Below, piece after piece: positions 1 to 8,393 of a stretch of 33,126 nucleotides of DNA; position 1 is the first letter of the stretch; the number at the start of each line of letters is the position of its first letter. The notes beneath the pieces were generated by a model, which searched no databases, was not told the DNA's origin, and worked only from the letters and a program-made list of their open reading frames with translations. Source of the stretch: Pseudomonas avellanae BPIC 631 (GTDB lineage: Bacteria; Pseudomonadota; Gammaproteobacteria; Pseudomonadales; Pseudomonadaceae); NCBI RefSeq assembly GCF_000444135.1, contig NZ_ATDK01000224.1:1-33126 (forward strand), read 5' to 3'. Both the position numbers and the translations under genes were made by a program.

Positions 1-29
1 AAAGTGGCTGCGCTCGGTGATGCTGCGTT

Positions 30-88
30 AAAAACAGGCTCGGAATGCTCATTTACAACCCGTAGACTCCGCTTCCTCGCCTGTTTTT
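30..88. other. Inverted repeat upstream of the RecQ-family gene
   Basis: A perfect arm AAAAACAGGC (30-39) pairs with GCCTGTTTTT (79-88) across about 39 nt. The right arm ends in five T. It could be a terminator with a large loop for a gene left of the window, or a structured leader of the helicase gene. The rest of 1-170 holds no convincing gene. Confidence 0.35.
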
Positions 89-170
89 GCCTTGCCTGAC
101 CTTCGCTCGCCGACTTTTCGTACGGAGCCTAAGGTTGGGGCCGTTTTGATTGGCTATGAAAGGACCGTAC

Positions 171-2099
171 ATGCACCAGCGTCTCGAGCAGGTTTTTGGT
201 TACACGCAGTTCCGGCCGGGCCAGGAGGCTGCAATCAGTGCCGTGCTGGCCGGGCGCTCGGCTGCGGCGATCTTTCCGACCGGCTCAGGCAAGTCGCTAT
301 GTTACCAATTGCCTGCGTTGATGTTGCCGCATTTGACGCTGGTGGTTTCACCATTGCTGGCGCTGATTCAGGATCAGCTTGCCTTTCTGCATCGGCATGG
401 CATTTCAGCGGCGAGCATCGATTCGGCGCAGAGCCGGGATGATGTCGCGGACGTCATGGCCAGGGCGCGTTCCGGCGAGCTGAAAATCCTGATGATCTCG
501 GTCGAACGGCTCAAGAATGAGCGCTTCCGTAACTTCATCGCTCAGGTGCCGATTTCGCTGTTGGTTGTCGATGAAGCGCACTGTATCTCGGAGTGGGGGC
601 ACAACTTTCGGCCCGACTACCTCAAACTGCCGGACTACCAGCGTGAATTCAACATCCCTCAAGCCCTGCTGCTGACGGCGACCGCAACGCCGCAGGTCAT
701 TATCGACATGCAGGACAAGTTTGCCATCGCCCCGGAAGATGTGATCACCACCGGTTTCTACCGCGCCAATCTGCACCTGTGGGTCGAGCCGGTCAGCGGG
801 CGTGACAAGAGGCGGCGCTTGGTCGAGTGGCTCAATGAGCGGCAGGGGCAGCCGACGATTGTCTACGTGACCCTGCAAAAAACCGCCGAATACATCGCCG
901 CGCACCTTGAACAGAACGGTCTGCCTGCCAGCGCCTACCACGCCGGGCTGCCCAACGATCAGCGCGAGTCCATCCAGAAGCGTTTCATGGGCGGCAGCCT
1001 CAATTGTATCGTGGCAACCATCGCGTTCGGGATGGGCATCGACAAGAGCGACATTCGCAACGTGGTGCATTTCGACCTGCCCAAATCCATCGAGAACTAC
1101 AGCCAGGAAATCGGGCGGGCAGGGCGCGACGGTGCCGCTTCCGATTGCCTGGTACTGGCCAATCGCGACAGCCTCAACGTGCTGGAAAACTTTGTGTACG
1201 GCGACACGCCAGAGCGCGAGGGGATTGCGCGTGTGCTGGAAGACCTGCTCGGCGCGCGCAACGACGGTCAATGGGAGTTTCTGCTCGGGCCGCTGGGCGA
1301 TCTTGGCAACATTCGCCAACTGCCGCTGAAAACATTGCTGGTGCAACTTGAGCTGCGCGGGCTCATCGCGTCACGTTATTCCTACTTCGCCGAGTACCGT
1401 TTCAAGTTCATGCTCCAGCCGCACGACCTGATGGCACGCTTTGAAGGCGAGCGGCGTGAGTTCGTCCAGGCGCTGATCGACACCTCCAGCCGGGCGCGGA
1501 CCTGGGCGACGGTCAATTTCGACGCCATGTACCAGCAATACGGTGCTGAACGTGGGCGGGTGGTCAAGGCGCTGGACTACTTTCAGGAAAAGGGCTGGAT
1601 CGAGCTTGAAAGCAAACAGACGACCGAGGTGTACAGCCTGCTGCGCAGCGATTTTGACCCGCAGGCCTTGAGCACTGAGCTGCACGACTACTTTGCCCAC
1701 CACGAGGCCACGGAAGTCGCGCGCATTCATGCAATGCTTGAAGTGTTCTCCAGCGATCGGTGCCTGACTCATCGGCTGGCACGCTACTTCGGCGATGACA
1801 ACGCGCCCGCGCAATGCGGCCATTGCTCGGTCTGCCACGGCCAGATCGCCCACCTGCCCGAACCGCCCGAGCTTGAGCCGCTGCAGAGCCGGGACTTTCA
1901 GCAGCTGTGTGGCGAGTTTATCCACAAGCATCGGGACTACACCGGCCAGCCACCCAGCGCCGAATGCCTGACCCGTTTTTTGTGCGGCATCAGCGTACCG
2001 CTGTTCACCAAACTCAAAGCCCGCGCCACCAGCGGTTTTGCCTTGCTGGAGGACTATCCGTATGCGCAGGTCAGGGCGTGGGTGCAGGGGATGCTCTGA
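171..2099 (+). CDS. recQ: RecQ-family ATP-dependent DNA helicase
   Basis: This is a superfamily-2 helicase of 642 residues, expected to unwind DNA 3'-5' during recombination and repair in the cytoplasm. Visible motifs are Walker A TGSGKS (37-42), DEAH (134-137) followed by the RecQ aromatic-rich loop (140-150), and a helicase C domain with the SQEIGRAGRDG-type motif VI. The zinc-like cysteines (C531, C549, C552, C555) lie far downstream, not directly after the helicase core as in E. coli RecQ, and no clear HRDC domain is seen. It may therefore be a RecQ-like paralogue and not the canonical RecQ. The ATG at 171 is preferred because AAAGGA lies 6 nt upstream; an in-frame ATG at 156 is possible. 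It is convergent with the next gene. Confidence 0.9.
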   Translation: MHQRLEQVFGYTQFRPGQEAAISAVLAGRSAAAIFPTGSGKSLCYQLPALMLPHLTLVVSPLLALIQDQLAFLHRHGISAASIDSAQSRDDVADVMARARSGELKILMISVERLKNERFRNFIAQVPISLLVVDEAHCISEWGHNFRPDYLKLPDYQREFNIPQALLLTATATPQVIIDMQDKFAIAPEDVITTGFYRANLHLWVEPVSGRDKRRRLVEWLNERQGQPTIVYVTLQKTAEYIAAHLEQNGLPASAYHAGLPNDQRESIQKRFMGGSLNCIVATIAFGMGIDKSDIRNVVHFDLPKSIENYSQEIGRAGRDGAASDCLVLANRDSLNVLENFVYGDTPEREGIARVLEDLLGARNDGQWEFLLGPLGDLGNIRQLPLKTLLVQLELRGLIASRYSYFAEYRFKFMLQPHDLMARFEGERREFVQALIDTSSRARTWATVNFDAMYQQYGAERGRVVKALDYFQEKGWIELESKQTTEVYSLLRSDFDPQALSTELHDYFAHHEATEVARIHAMLEVFSSDRCLTHRLARYFGDDNAPAQCGHCSVCHGQIAHLPEPPELEPLQSRDFQQLCGEFIHKHRDYTGQPPSAECLTRFLCGISVPLFTKLKARATSGFALLEDYPYAQVRAWVQGML

Positions 2100-2102
2100 A
2101 CG

Positions 2103-2132
2103 AAAACCGGCCGCTCGAAAGCGGCCGGTTTT
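2103..2132. terminator. Bidirectional intrinsic terminator between convergent genes
   Basis: A 13-bp perfect stem (2103-2115 with 2120-2132) encloses the tetraloop CGAA. It has A-runs on the left and T-runs on the right, so it can end transcription on both strands. It starts 3 nt after the helicase stop and serves the convergent glycine-zipper gene as well. Confidence 0.9.
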
Positions 2133-2157
2133 GATACCTCAGTCGATAGCGATCAGA

Positions 2158-2622
2158 TCAATCGCGACCGTGACGGCGATGTCCGTAGTGCTTGTTGCGT
2201 TTGCCATGACCACGGTACTCACGGCGATCATCACGGTCGCCGCGATAGCGACGATCATCGCTACGGCTTTCGTTGCCCATGTAGTTACCCAGTGCGGCGC
2301 CACCGCCGCCACCGACTGCTGAACCAACCAGGCTCCCGGTGTTGCCGCCAACGCTGCGGCCCAACACGTTACCGCCCGCTGCGCCCAGGCCACCGCCAAT
2401 GGCGGCTTCTGTGCGGTTGCGACGGTCTGCACCGACCGCACCGCCCGCTGCGCCACCTACGCCTGCGCCAATCGCAGAACCGGTGCTGCCGCCGATCTGC
2501 TGACCGACGACCGAGCCGAGTACCCCACCCAATGCTCCGCCTACGCCTGACTCAAGGTTGCCTGCCGAGGCGGCGCCGCTGATCAAGGTAAGAGACAACA
2601 ACAGTATCGAGGAATACTTCAT
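2158..2622 (-). CDS. Glycine-zipper domain protein, secreted or envelope-associated
   Basis: The 154-residue product starts with an apparent signal peptide: MKYSS, a hydrophobic core, then SGAASA before the mature part. A long stretch of GxxxG/GxxxA glycine-zipper helices follows (roughly residues 25-115), which in known proteins pack against each other in membranes. The last ~35 residues are rich in Arg, Asp, Tyr and His and are strongly basic. There is no lipobox cysteine at the processing site, so it is not an obvious lipoprotein. The start at 2622 is chosen because it places the signal peptide at the N-terminus; the reading frame stays open upstream but that extension does not look like protein. 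The function is unknown; an envelope or stress role is inferred from the family. Confidence 0.8.
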   Translation of the reverse strand: MKYSSILLLSLTLISGAASAGNLESGVGGALGGVLGSVVGQQIGGSTGSAIGAGVGGAAGGAVGADRRNRTEAAIGGGLGAAGGNVLGRSVGGNTGSLVGSAVGGGGGAALGNYMGNESRSDDRRYRGDRDDRREYRGHGKRNKHYGHRRHGRD

Positions 2623-2778
2623 GTATGGAATCTCATAGGGATGACGGCGGGATCTTGATGTCAAGTGAAGAACGTAGCAATGTAAATCCGACGAGTAACA
2701 CGATTGCAGCACAACTTGCTAAGTTATTGTTTTAGCTAAGGAACTTAAGTCGGGAAAGGCAGTCTCAGGTTACTTGTG

Positions 2779-2811
2779 AAAGGCCCGTTTCGAGAGAGAC
2801 GGGCCTTTTTT
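2779..2811 (+). terminator. Strong intrinsic terminator, best on the plus strand
   Basis: The stem AAAGGCCCGT (2779-2788) pairs with ACGGGCCTTT (2799-2808) and is followed by six T on the plus strand. On the minus strand the tail is only TTT. It can serve the oxidoreductase gene that ends at 2831 on the minus strand, but the better polarity is for a plus-strand transcript, and no plus-strand gene is visible just upstream. Confidence 0.75.
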
Positions 2812-2830
2812 ATGGGCGTTTTTTACCGGT

Positions 2831-5167
2831 TTAGATAATCCGCGCCGACTCGGCCGAACGCTCAAGGCGAATGGCCACGAACTTGGATGTTGGCGTGCTG
2901 CTGCCAGCGCCGACGCTTTCCAGTGGCACCAGCGGGTTGACCTCCGGGTAGTAAGCCGCAGCCTGGCCCGCCGGAATATCGAACGGCAACAGCGTGAAGC
3001 CTTTGACGCGACGCTCGCGGTTGTCGCTCCAGATCGAGATCAAGTCAGCTTTCTGACCTGGCTGGAAGCCAAGACGAATGATGTCCGCTTCGTTGACGAA
3101 CAGCACGTCACGCTGACCTTTCACGCCGCGATAACGGTCATCCAGGCCATAAATGGTGGTGTTGTACTGATCGTGGGAGCGCATCGACTGCATGATCAAG
3201 TCTGGTATCTGCCCGGTCGAACTGATGTCCTCATGAATCAGGCTCAGCGGCAGCGCATTGGACTTGAAGTTGGCGCGAGTCGAGGCCGTGTTCCAGCGAC
3301 GGGAACCGGCTGCGTTACCCAGGTAGAAGCCGCCTGGGTTCTTGACGCGCTCATTGAAGTCCTTGAAGCCTGGAATGGTGTCGGCGATCAGGTCGCGAAT
3401 ACGGTCGTAGTCTTCAACCAGCCACAGCCAGTCCACAGGCGTTTTGCCCAGTGTGGCATTGGCAATGCCGGCAATGATCGCTGGCTCCGAACGCATCTGC
3501 TTCGACGACGGCTGCAACTGGCCGTTGGACGCATGCACCATGCTGAACGAGTCTTCTACGGTGACCGCTTGCGGGCCGTTGGCCTGAATGTCGATGTCGG
3601 TGCGACCGAAGCACGGCAGAATCAACGCGTCTTTGCCGTGGAACAGGTGGCTACGGTTGAGTTTGGTGCTGATCTGTACCGTCAGATCGCAACTGCTCAG
3701 CGCCTCTGCAGTGCGATGGCTGTCCGGCGTCGCCTGGGCGAAGTTGCCACCCAGCGCGATAAACACCTTGGCGCGGCCTTCGGCCATGGCATGAATGGCT
3801 TCGACCACGTTGTGGCCATTGTCGCGCGGCACTTTGAACTGGAAGCGTTTTTCCAGTGCATCCAGGAAGAACACTGGTGGGCGCTCGTTGATGCCCATGG
3901 TGCGGTCGCCCTGCACGTTACTGTGGCCACGGACCGGGCAAAGGCCCGCACCCGGACGGCCAATGTTGCCGCGCAGCAGCATCAGGTTGGCGATTTCCTG
4001 AATGGTCGCGACCGAGTGGCGGTGCTGGGTAATACCCATCGCCCAGCACATGATGACGTTCTTGCCCTTGGCGTACATGCGCGCCGATTGCTCGATGTCA
4101 GCCAGGGTCAGGCCGGACTGCTCGACAATCCCGTCCCAGGACGTGTCATCGATGGCCGCCAGGTATTCGAGAACGCCTTCGGTGTGTTCATTGAGGAACG
4201 CGTGATCAAAAACCGACGGTTCATTGGCCAGCTGTGCATCACGCTCCCACTGCAGCAGGAACTTGGCCATACCGCGCAACAGCGCCATGTCGCCGCCCAG
4301 CGCAGGTCGGAAGTAGGCCGTGTTGGTCGGACGGTCACCATTGGTGAGCATCTCGACCGGGTGTTGCGGATGTTGGAAACGCTCAAGCCCACGCTCTTTC
4401 AGCGGGTTGACGCACACCACCTGCGCGCCACGCTGTACCGCTTCACGCAGCGGCTCAAGCATGCGCGGGTGGTTGGTGCCGGGGTTCTGGCCGAGGACGA
4501 AAATGGCGTCGGCGTGTTCGAAATCTTCAAAGGTCACGGTGCCTTTGCCCACGCCGACACTTTGTGACAACGCAACGCCGCTGGCCTCGTGGCACATGTT
4601 CGAGCAGTCCGGGAAGTTGTTGGTCCCGTAGGCGCGCACAAACAGTTGATACAGGTACGCCGCTTCGTTGCTCGCACGACCCGAGGTGTAGAACTCGGCC
4701 ATGTTCGGGCTGGGCAGGTTCTTCAGGTGCTTGGCGATCAGCGCAAACGCGCCGTCCCAACTGATGGGTTTGTAACGGTCGGTTTCTGCGTCGTAAGCCA
4801 TCGGCTCGGTCAGACGGCCCTGATACTCAAGCCAGTAATCGCTCTGTTCCAGCAGCGCGCTGACGCTGTAGCGTGCGAAGAAACCCGCATCGACGCGGCG
4901 TTTGGTGGCTTCCCAGTTGACCGCCTTGGCACCGTTCTCGCAGAACTTGACCATGCCGCTTTCCGGCGAGTCGCCCCACGCGCAGCCTGGGCAATCGAAG
5001 CCGCCGTTCTGATTGGTCTTGAGCATCATGCGCAGGTTCTTCAGCGCGTTGTCGCTGCCCAGCCAGGCCTGCGTCACGCTGATCAGTGCGCCCCAGCCGC
5101 CCGCCGCACCTTTGTAGGGCTTATAGCGGGGTGTAGGTGTCTTGTCGGCTTGATGATGAGTGCTCAC
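2831..5167 (-). CDS. FdhF/YdeP-family molybdopterin oxidoreductase
   Basis: This 778-residue protein has the length and layout of the YdeP/FdhF-like alpha subunits: a C59-x2-C62 pair plus C76 near the N-terminus, the molybdopterin domain, and a C-terminal dinucleotide-binding domain. Cys192 in the segment NMCHEASG occupies the place where formate dehydrogenase H has selenocysteine, so it is the likely Mo ligand. There is no Tat or Sec signal, so a cytoplasmic location is inferred. The start is a GTG whose bases overlap the fdhD stop as GTGA, with GGAG about 10 nt upstream, suggesting translational coupling. FdhD sulfurates the cofactor of such enzymes, which fits the operon. The physiological substrate cannot be read from the sequence. 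Confidence 0.9.
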   Translation of the reverse strand: MSTHHQADKTPTPRYKPYKGAAGGWGALISVTQAWLGSDNALKNLRMMLKTNQNGGFDCPGCAWGDSPESGMVKFCENGAKAVNWEATKRRVDAGFFARYSVSALLEQSDYWLEYQGRLTEPMAYDAETDRYKPISWDGAFALIAKHLKNLPSPNMAEFYTSGRASNEAAYLYQLFVRAYGTNNFPDCSNMCHEASGVALSQSVGVGKGTVTFEDFEHADAIFVLGQNPGTNHPRMLEPLREAVQRGAQVVCVNPLKERGLERFQHPQHPVEMLTNGDRPTNTAYFRPALGGDMALLRGMAKFLLQWERDAQLANEPSVFDHAFLNEHTEGVLEYLAAIDDTSWDGIVEQSGLTLADIEQSARMYAKGKNVIMCWAMGITQHRHSVATIQEIANLMLLRGNIGRPGAGLCPVRGHSNVQGDRTMGINERPPVFFLDALEKRFQFKVPRDNGHNVVEAIHAMAEGRAKVFIALGGNFAQATPDSHRTAEALSSCDLTVQISTKLNRSHLFHGKDALILPCFGRTDIDIQANGPQAVTVEDSFSMVHASNGQLQPSSKQMRSEPAIIAGIANATLGKTPVDWLWLVEDYDRIRDLIADTIPGFKDFNERVKNPGGFYLGNAAGSRRWNTASTRANFKSNALPLSLIHEDISSTGQIPDLIMQSMRSHDQYNTTIYGLDDRYRGVKGQRDVLFVNEADIIRLGFQPGQKADLISIWSDNRERRVKGFTLLPFDIPAGQAAAYYPEVNPLVPLESVGAGSSTPTSKFVAIRLERSAESARII

Positions 5168-6000
5168 GCTTGAATCTCCATCGCAGGGCTATAAACCCGC
5201 GGCGCACTGTGCTGCGGCAGGTGGATTAAATTGAGGTTGTGACGGCGAGCCCATTGCAGGGCAAGTCCGGTGGGCGAGGACAGACTGACCAAGGTCTGAA
5301 TGCCGGCGCGCAATACTTTCTGAATCAGTTCCAGGCTGCAGCGGCTGGTCACAATCGCAACGCCGCCGGTCACGGGAATGTCCTGGCGGATAAGCGCGCC
5401 GATCAGCTTGTCCAGCGCGTTGTGGCGGCCGATGTCTTCGCGGCCCAGCAGCAACCGACCGGTGTTGTCCATGAACACTGCGGCATGCACCGCGCCACAG
5501 TGGCGGCCAAGCGGCTGGAATTCGCCGATGCGTTGGCGCAGGCCTTCCAGCCATTCAATCGGCGGCAGAGGTGCGCCGGGCAATACATTCAATTCCGGCA
5601 GCGCCTGCTCGACCGCTTCGACGCCGCACAACCCGCAGCCGCTGGTGCCGGCCAGTTGTCGCCGCTGCTGTTTTAGGTCCCAGAAGGCCCGGCTGGCGAT
5701 TTCGACCTCAGCCTGCATCGCCGAACCACAGCCACTGAGCTTGAAATCGTAGATTTCATCGCGCGAGGCAATGATGCCGCTGCCCAGGCTGAAACCGACG
5801 ATAAAGTCTTCAAGATCGGTCGGGCTGACCAGCATGACCGCCTGGCTGATGCCGTTGTAGGCAATGGCCAGTGCCACTTCTTCGGCAAGCGCGTTGCGTG
5901 CACAATCCTGCCCCTCGAGATTCGAGTAGCTGTAATTCTGGCTTGCTTCGGGGGCTGGCGCGGAAACGGGCACCGAGCTGACCTTGCGCGTGACGTGCAT
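5164..6000 (-). CDS. fdhD: Sulfurtransferase FdhD for molybdenum cofactor sulfuration
   Basis: FdhD passes sulfur from the cysteine desulfurase IscS to the bis-MGD cofactor, which formate dehydrogenase-type enzymes need for activity. The 278-residue product carries the diagnostic CxxC at C122-C125 in SGCGLCGVE, a conserved LEDFIVGF segment (63-70), and the C-terminal part with the GREDIGRHNA motif typical of the family. The start is ATG at 6000. The gene overlaps its downstream partner, the YdeP-type oxidoreductase, by 4 nt. This places chaperone and client in one transcript and supports both assignments. Confidence 0.95.
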   Translation of the reverse strand: MHVTRKVSSVPVSAPAPEASQNYSYSNLEGQDCARNALAEEVALAIAYNGISQAVMLVSPTDLEDFIVGFSLGSGIIASRDEIYDFKLSGCGSAMQAEVEIASRAFWDLKQQRRQLAGTSGCGLCGVEAVEQALPELNVLPGAPLPPIEWLEGLRQRIGEFQPLGRHCGAVHAAVFMDNTGRLLLGREDIGRHNALDKLIGALIRQDIPVTGGVAIVTSRCSLELIQKVLRAGIQTLVSLSSPTGLALQWARRHNLNLIHLPQHSAPRVYSPAMEIQA

Positions 6001-6102
6001 GGGCTGAGATACCGGCAGATTGACATCTACAGGTTAGGCGTCTTCCCGGGTATCGTCTAATCGCTAGTGCTGATGTGTCGATAGATGACGTCGATCAGCG
6101 TT

Positions 6103-6984
6103 TCATCGCGGGATCTCGGCCACCAGCGCAAAGCAGGCTTCGGCCAGTGCTGAGCGCGGTGCGCTGCGGCGCATGATCAAGCCCAGCCGGGCCAATGTGC
6201 GGGCGTCGGCAATCGGGTGCAGGTGCAAATGTTCGGTAAGCGTTTCCAGGCCGCCGTCCAGCGGCATGATCGCGCAACAAAAACCGCCATGAACAGCCTG
6301 CAGTAACTGATGAACGGCATCGGTCTGGATCAGCGGATTGGGTTGCAAGCCGCGACTGTGGAAGTTGTGATCGATCGATTGGCGAAAATGCATGCCGCTG
6401 GTCAGTGTGCCCAGCGGCAATTCGACCAGATCCGCCCAGCTCAACGGCGCGTCACCAAACGTGAAGTGCCGACGGTCATACAGTAGCCCCATGCGCGTTT
6501 CGTCCAGGGTCAACGAGTCAAAGCGCTCGTTGTCCAGGCGTTCCAGGTACGAGACGCCCAGATCGATGCGGTTGCTCGCCAGTTGCTCCAGAACCTGTTC
6601 GGAACTGAGTGACGACAGCTCAAAGCGCAGGTTGGGGTGCAACTGATGCAGGCGATGCAGCAATGGCAACGGATCGAAACTCGACATGGGCACCACGCCC
6701 AGACGCAGCGTACCGACCAGATGCCCCCGGCAGGCAGCGGCTTCAGCCTGCAAGCCGTCGTAGGCAGCCAGCACAGTGCGTGCCCAGGCCAGTACGCGTT
6801 CGCCCGGCGCGGTGAAGCCTTCAAAACGCTGGCCCCGGTTGACCAGCGGCAAGCCAAGCTCTTCTTCCAGATTGCGCAGGCGCATCGACAAGGTCGGCTG
6901 AGTGATGTTGCAGCGCGCAGCCGCCTGACCAAAGTGCCTTGTTTCATCAAGGGCGATCAGAAATTTAAGTTGCTTGATGTCCAT
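6103..6984 (-). CDS. LysR-type transcriptional regulator
   Basis: This is a 293-residue LysR-family regulator. The N-terminal winged helix-turn-helix (about residues 4-60) contains FGQAAARCNITQPTLSMRL. A linker helix and a two-lobed effector-binding domain follow (about 90-290). ATG at 6984 is preferred over a GTG 6 nt upstream because GGAG lies 7 nt before it and it gives the usual LysR start MDIKQLKF. It lies about 100 bp upstream of fdhD on the same strand, so it may read into or control the fdhD-oxidoreductase pair. This is inference, because LysR regulators more often control divergent genes and the divergent gene here is lysM. The effector is unknown. Confidence 0.9.
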   Translation of the reverse strand: MDIKQLKFLIALDETRHFGQAAARCNITQPTLSMRLRNLEEELGLPLVNRGQRFEGFTAPGERVLAWARTVLAAYDGLQAEAAACRGHLVGTLRLGVVPMSSFDPLPLLHRLHQLHPNLRFELSSLSSEQVLEQLASNRIDLGVSYLERLDNERFDSLTLDETRMGLLYDRRHFTFGDAPLSWADLVELPLGTLTSGMHFRQSIDHNFHSRGLQPNPLIQTDAVHQLLQAVHGGFCCAIMPLDGGLETLTEHLHLHPIADARTLARLGLIMRRSAPRSALAEACFALVAEIPR

Positions 6985-7072
6985 GTGCACTCCGGTAGGC
7001 CGTCCAGGCAGCCGATTCTACGCTTTCAGGCTGAACGATGGTCGAGCAACGTTGGTCGGAAGCCTGCAGCCC

Positions 7073-7099
7073 TTGACTTATAAGGGCTACAGTTATAGC
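7073..7099 (+). promoter_or_regulatory. Candidate sigma-70 promoter of the BON-LysM gene
   Basis: TTGACT (7073-7078) and TATAGC (7094-7099) are spaced by 15 nt, slightly short of the ideal 17. They lie 37 nt before the ATG of the LysM protein, and a GGGAGA ribosome binding site follows at about 7122. Confidence 0.4.
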
Positions 7100-7135
7100 G
7101 ACATTCCTTGAACCACACTATGGGAGATCTAGAGA

Positions 7136-7576
7136 ATGGGCCTGATCAGTTTTATCAAAGAAACCGGCGATAAAATTCTGCACGCACTGACGCCAGACCA
7201 TGCGAACGCAGACGAAGTATTGAAAAAGCATATTTCCGAGGTGGGTCTGGGCAATCCCAATGTGCAGACCGAAGTCAACGGCGGCACTGTCATCGTCAAA
7301 GGCCAGGTCGCCAATCAGGAGGAAAGGGAAAAGATTGTCGTGACGCTGGGCAATATTCATGGCGTGGATAAAGTCGACGACCAAATGACTGTTGCGGGCG
7401 GCGAGACTGCCGAGTCCGAATACGTCGAAGTGAAGTCGGGCGACACCCTCAGCGCTATTTCCACGCGCGTGTACGGCGATGCCAATCAGTACCAGAAAAT
7501 CTTTGAAGCCAACAAGCCGATGCTCAAGGACGTAAACAGGATCTATCCGGGTCAGAAGCTTCGCATTCCGAAGTAA
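7136..7576 (+). CDS. lysM: BON and LysM domain protein (LysM/Kbp, YgaU family)
   Basis: The 146-residue protein closely matches the E. coli YgaU/Kbp layout (149 residues). It has the N-terminal MGLxxFxK segment, a BON domain (about 25-87), a short linker and a C-terminal LysM domain (96-145) with SGDTLSAIS and the ending YPGQKLRIP. E. coli Kbp is a soluble K+-binding protein, while Pseudomonas annotations usually say peptidoglycan-binding LysM. No signal peptide is visible, which favours the cytoplasmic Kbp-like role. It is a single-gene unit with its own candidate promoter, convergent with yrfG. Confidence 0.92.
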   Translation: MGLISFIKETGDKILHALTPDHANADEVLKKHISEVGLGNPNVQTEVNGGTVIVKGQVANQEEREKIVVTLGNIHGVDKVDDQMTVAGGETAESEYVEVKSGDTLSAISTRVYGDANQYQKIFEANKPMLKDVNRIYPGQKLRIPK

Positions 7577-7596
7577 TCAGAGACGTGATCTGAAGA

Positions 7597-7625
7597 ACGT
7601 GCCCGCCGTTTTAAAAGGGGCACGT
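7597..7625. terminator. Candidate hairpin between convergent lysM and yrfG
   Basis: ACGTGCCC (7597-7604) pairs perfectly with GGGCACGT (7618-7625) around a 13-nt loop containing TTTTAAAA. There is no T-run after the stem on either strand, so its role as an intrinsic terminator is uncertain. Its position between two convergent stops supports a 3'-end function. Confidence 0.4.
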
Positions 7626-7632
7626 ATCAGGG

Positions 7633-8295
7633 TTACAAACCCTTGATCAACTCACGGTAGTCGCCCACGGCGGCAAACTCTTCGGTGTCTTTCGGGCCTT
7701 TCTGGCTGTTGGGCTGGCTGACGGCCAACAAGTGAGCGACGCCGAAGTGGCGCGCGCTGCGCAGGATCGGCAGGGTGTCGTCGATGAACAGGCTGCGCGC
7801 CGGATCAAACGCGATTTCGGCCTGCAAAGCGTCCCAGAAATGCTGGCTCTCCTTGGGGAAGCCGTAATCGTGGGAACTGATCAGGCGCTCGAAATAAGGT
7901 GCCAGCTCGATGCGCTCCATCTTCAGCGACAACGAGTCGCGGTGCGCATTGGTGATCATGATCACCCGCTTGCCGGCTTGCTTGATGGCCGCCAGAAAGG
8001 TTTCGGCGTCCGGGCGTAGCGCAATCATGTGCGCAATTTCCCGTTTCAGGTCGCGAACTGACAGTTTAAGCTCGGTGCTCCAGAAATCCAGGCAGTACCA
8101 GTTCAGCGTGCCTGCATTGTTTTCAAACAGCGGCTTCAATTCCAGCCAGGCCATCGCGAAACTGATGCCGTGAAGTTCGGCATAGCGCTGCGGCAGGTGT
8201 TGCATCCAGAAGTGTTCGTCGTAATGCAGGTCGAGCAACGTGCCGTCCATATCCAGCAGGACGGTATCGATTTCGCTCCAGGGCATGGAAAGCAT
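7633..8295 (-). CDS. yrfG: GMP/IMP nucleotidase YrfG (HAD superfamily)
   Basis: This is a HAD-family 5'-nucleotidase of 220 residues (E. coli YrfG is 222) that dephosphorylates purine mononucleotides in the cytoplasm. HAD motif I is LLDMDGTLLD (D15 nucleophile, D17 acid/base), motif II is MITNAHRD, and the C-terminal SLFIDDTLP supplies the metal-binding acidic pair. ATG at 8295 is chosen because GAGG lies 6-7 nt upstream and the length fits; an upstream in-frame TTG is less likely. It is divergent from nudE with about 100 bp between the starts. This yrfG-nudE pairing occurs in other gammaproteobacteria and supports both calls. Confidence 0.92.
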   Translation of the reverse strand: MLSMPWSEIDTVLLDMDGTLLDLHYDEHFWMQHLPQRYAELHGISFAMAWLELKPLFENNAGTLNWYCLDFWSTELKLSVRDLKREIAHMIALRPDAETFLAAIKQAGKRVIMITNAHRDSLSLKMERIELAPYFERLISSHDYGFPKESQHFWDALQAEIAFDPARSLFIDDTLPILRSARHFGVAHLLAVSQPNSQKGPKDTEEFAAVGDYRELIKGL

Positions 8296-8393
8296 TCTGG
8301 CCTCGTCAGGGGGTTGGTGTCGGGTCAAGCATATCCGACACAGACATCGGGAAAAGCTCGGTATAGTACCTCGTTCATGTAAAGGAGCCTGTC

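Noticed and set aside
405..1346. A 313-codon open frame on the minus strand
   Set aside because: Antisense to the helicase core motifs; its product has no domain and no plausible start signal.
3173..4567. A 464-codon open frame on the plus strand
   Set aside because: Antisense to the YdeP-type oxidoreductase, with low-complexity His/Arg/Val-rich content and no ribosome binding site or domain.
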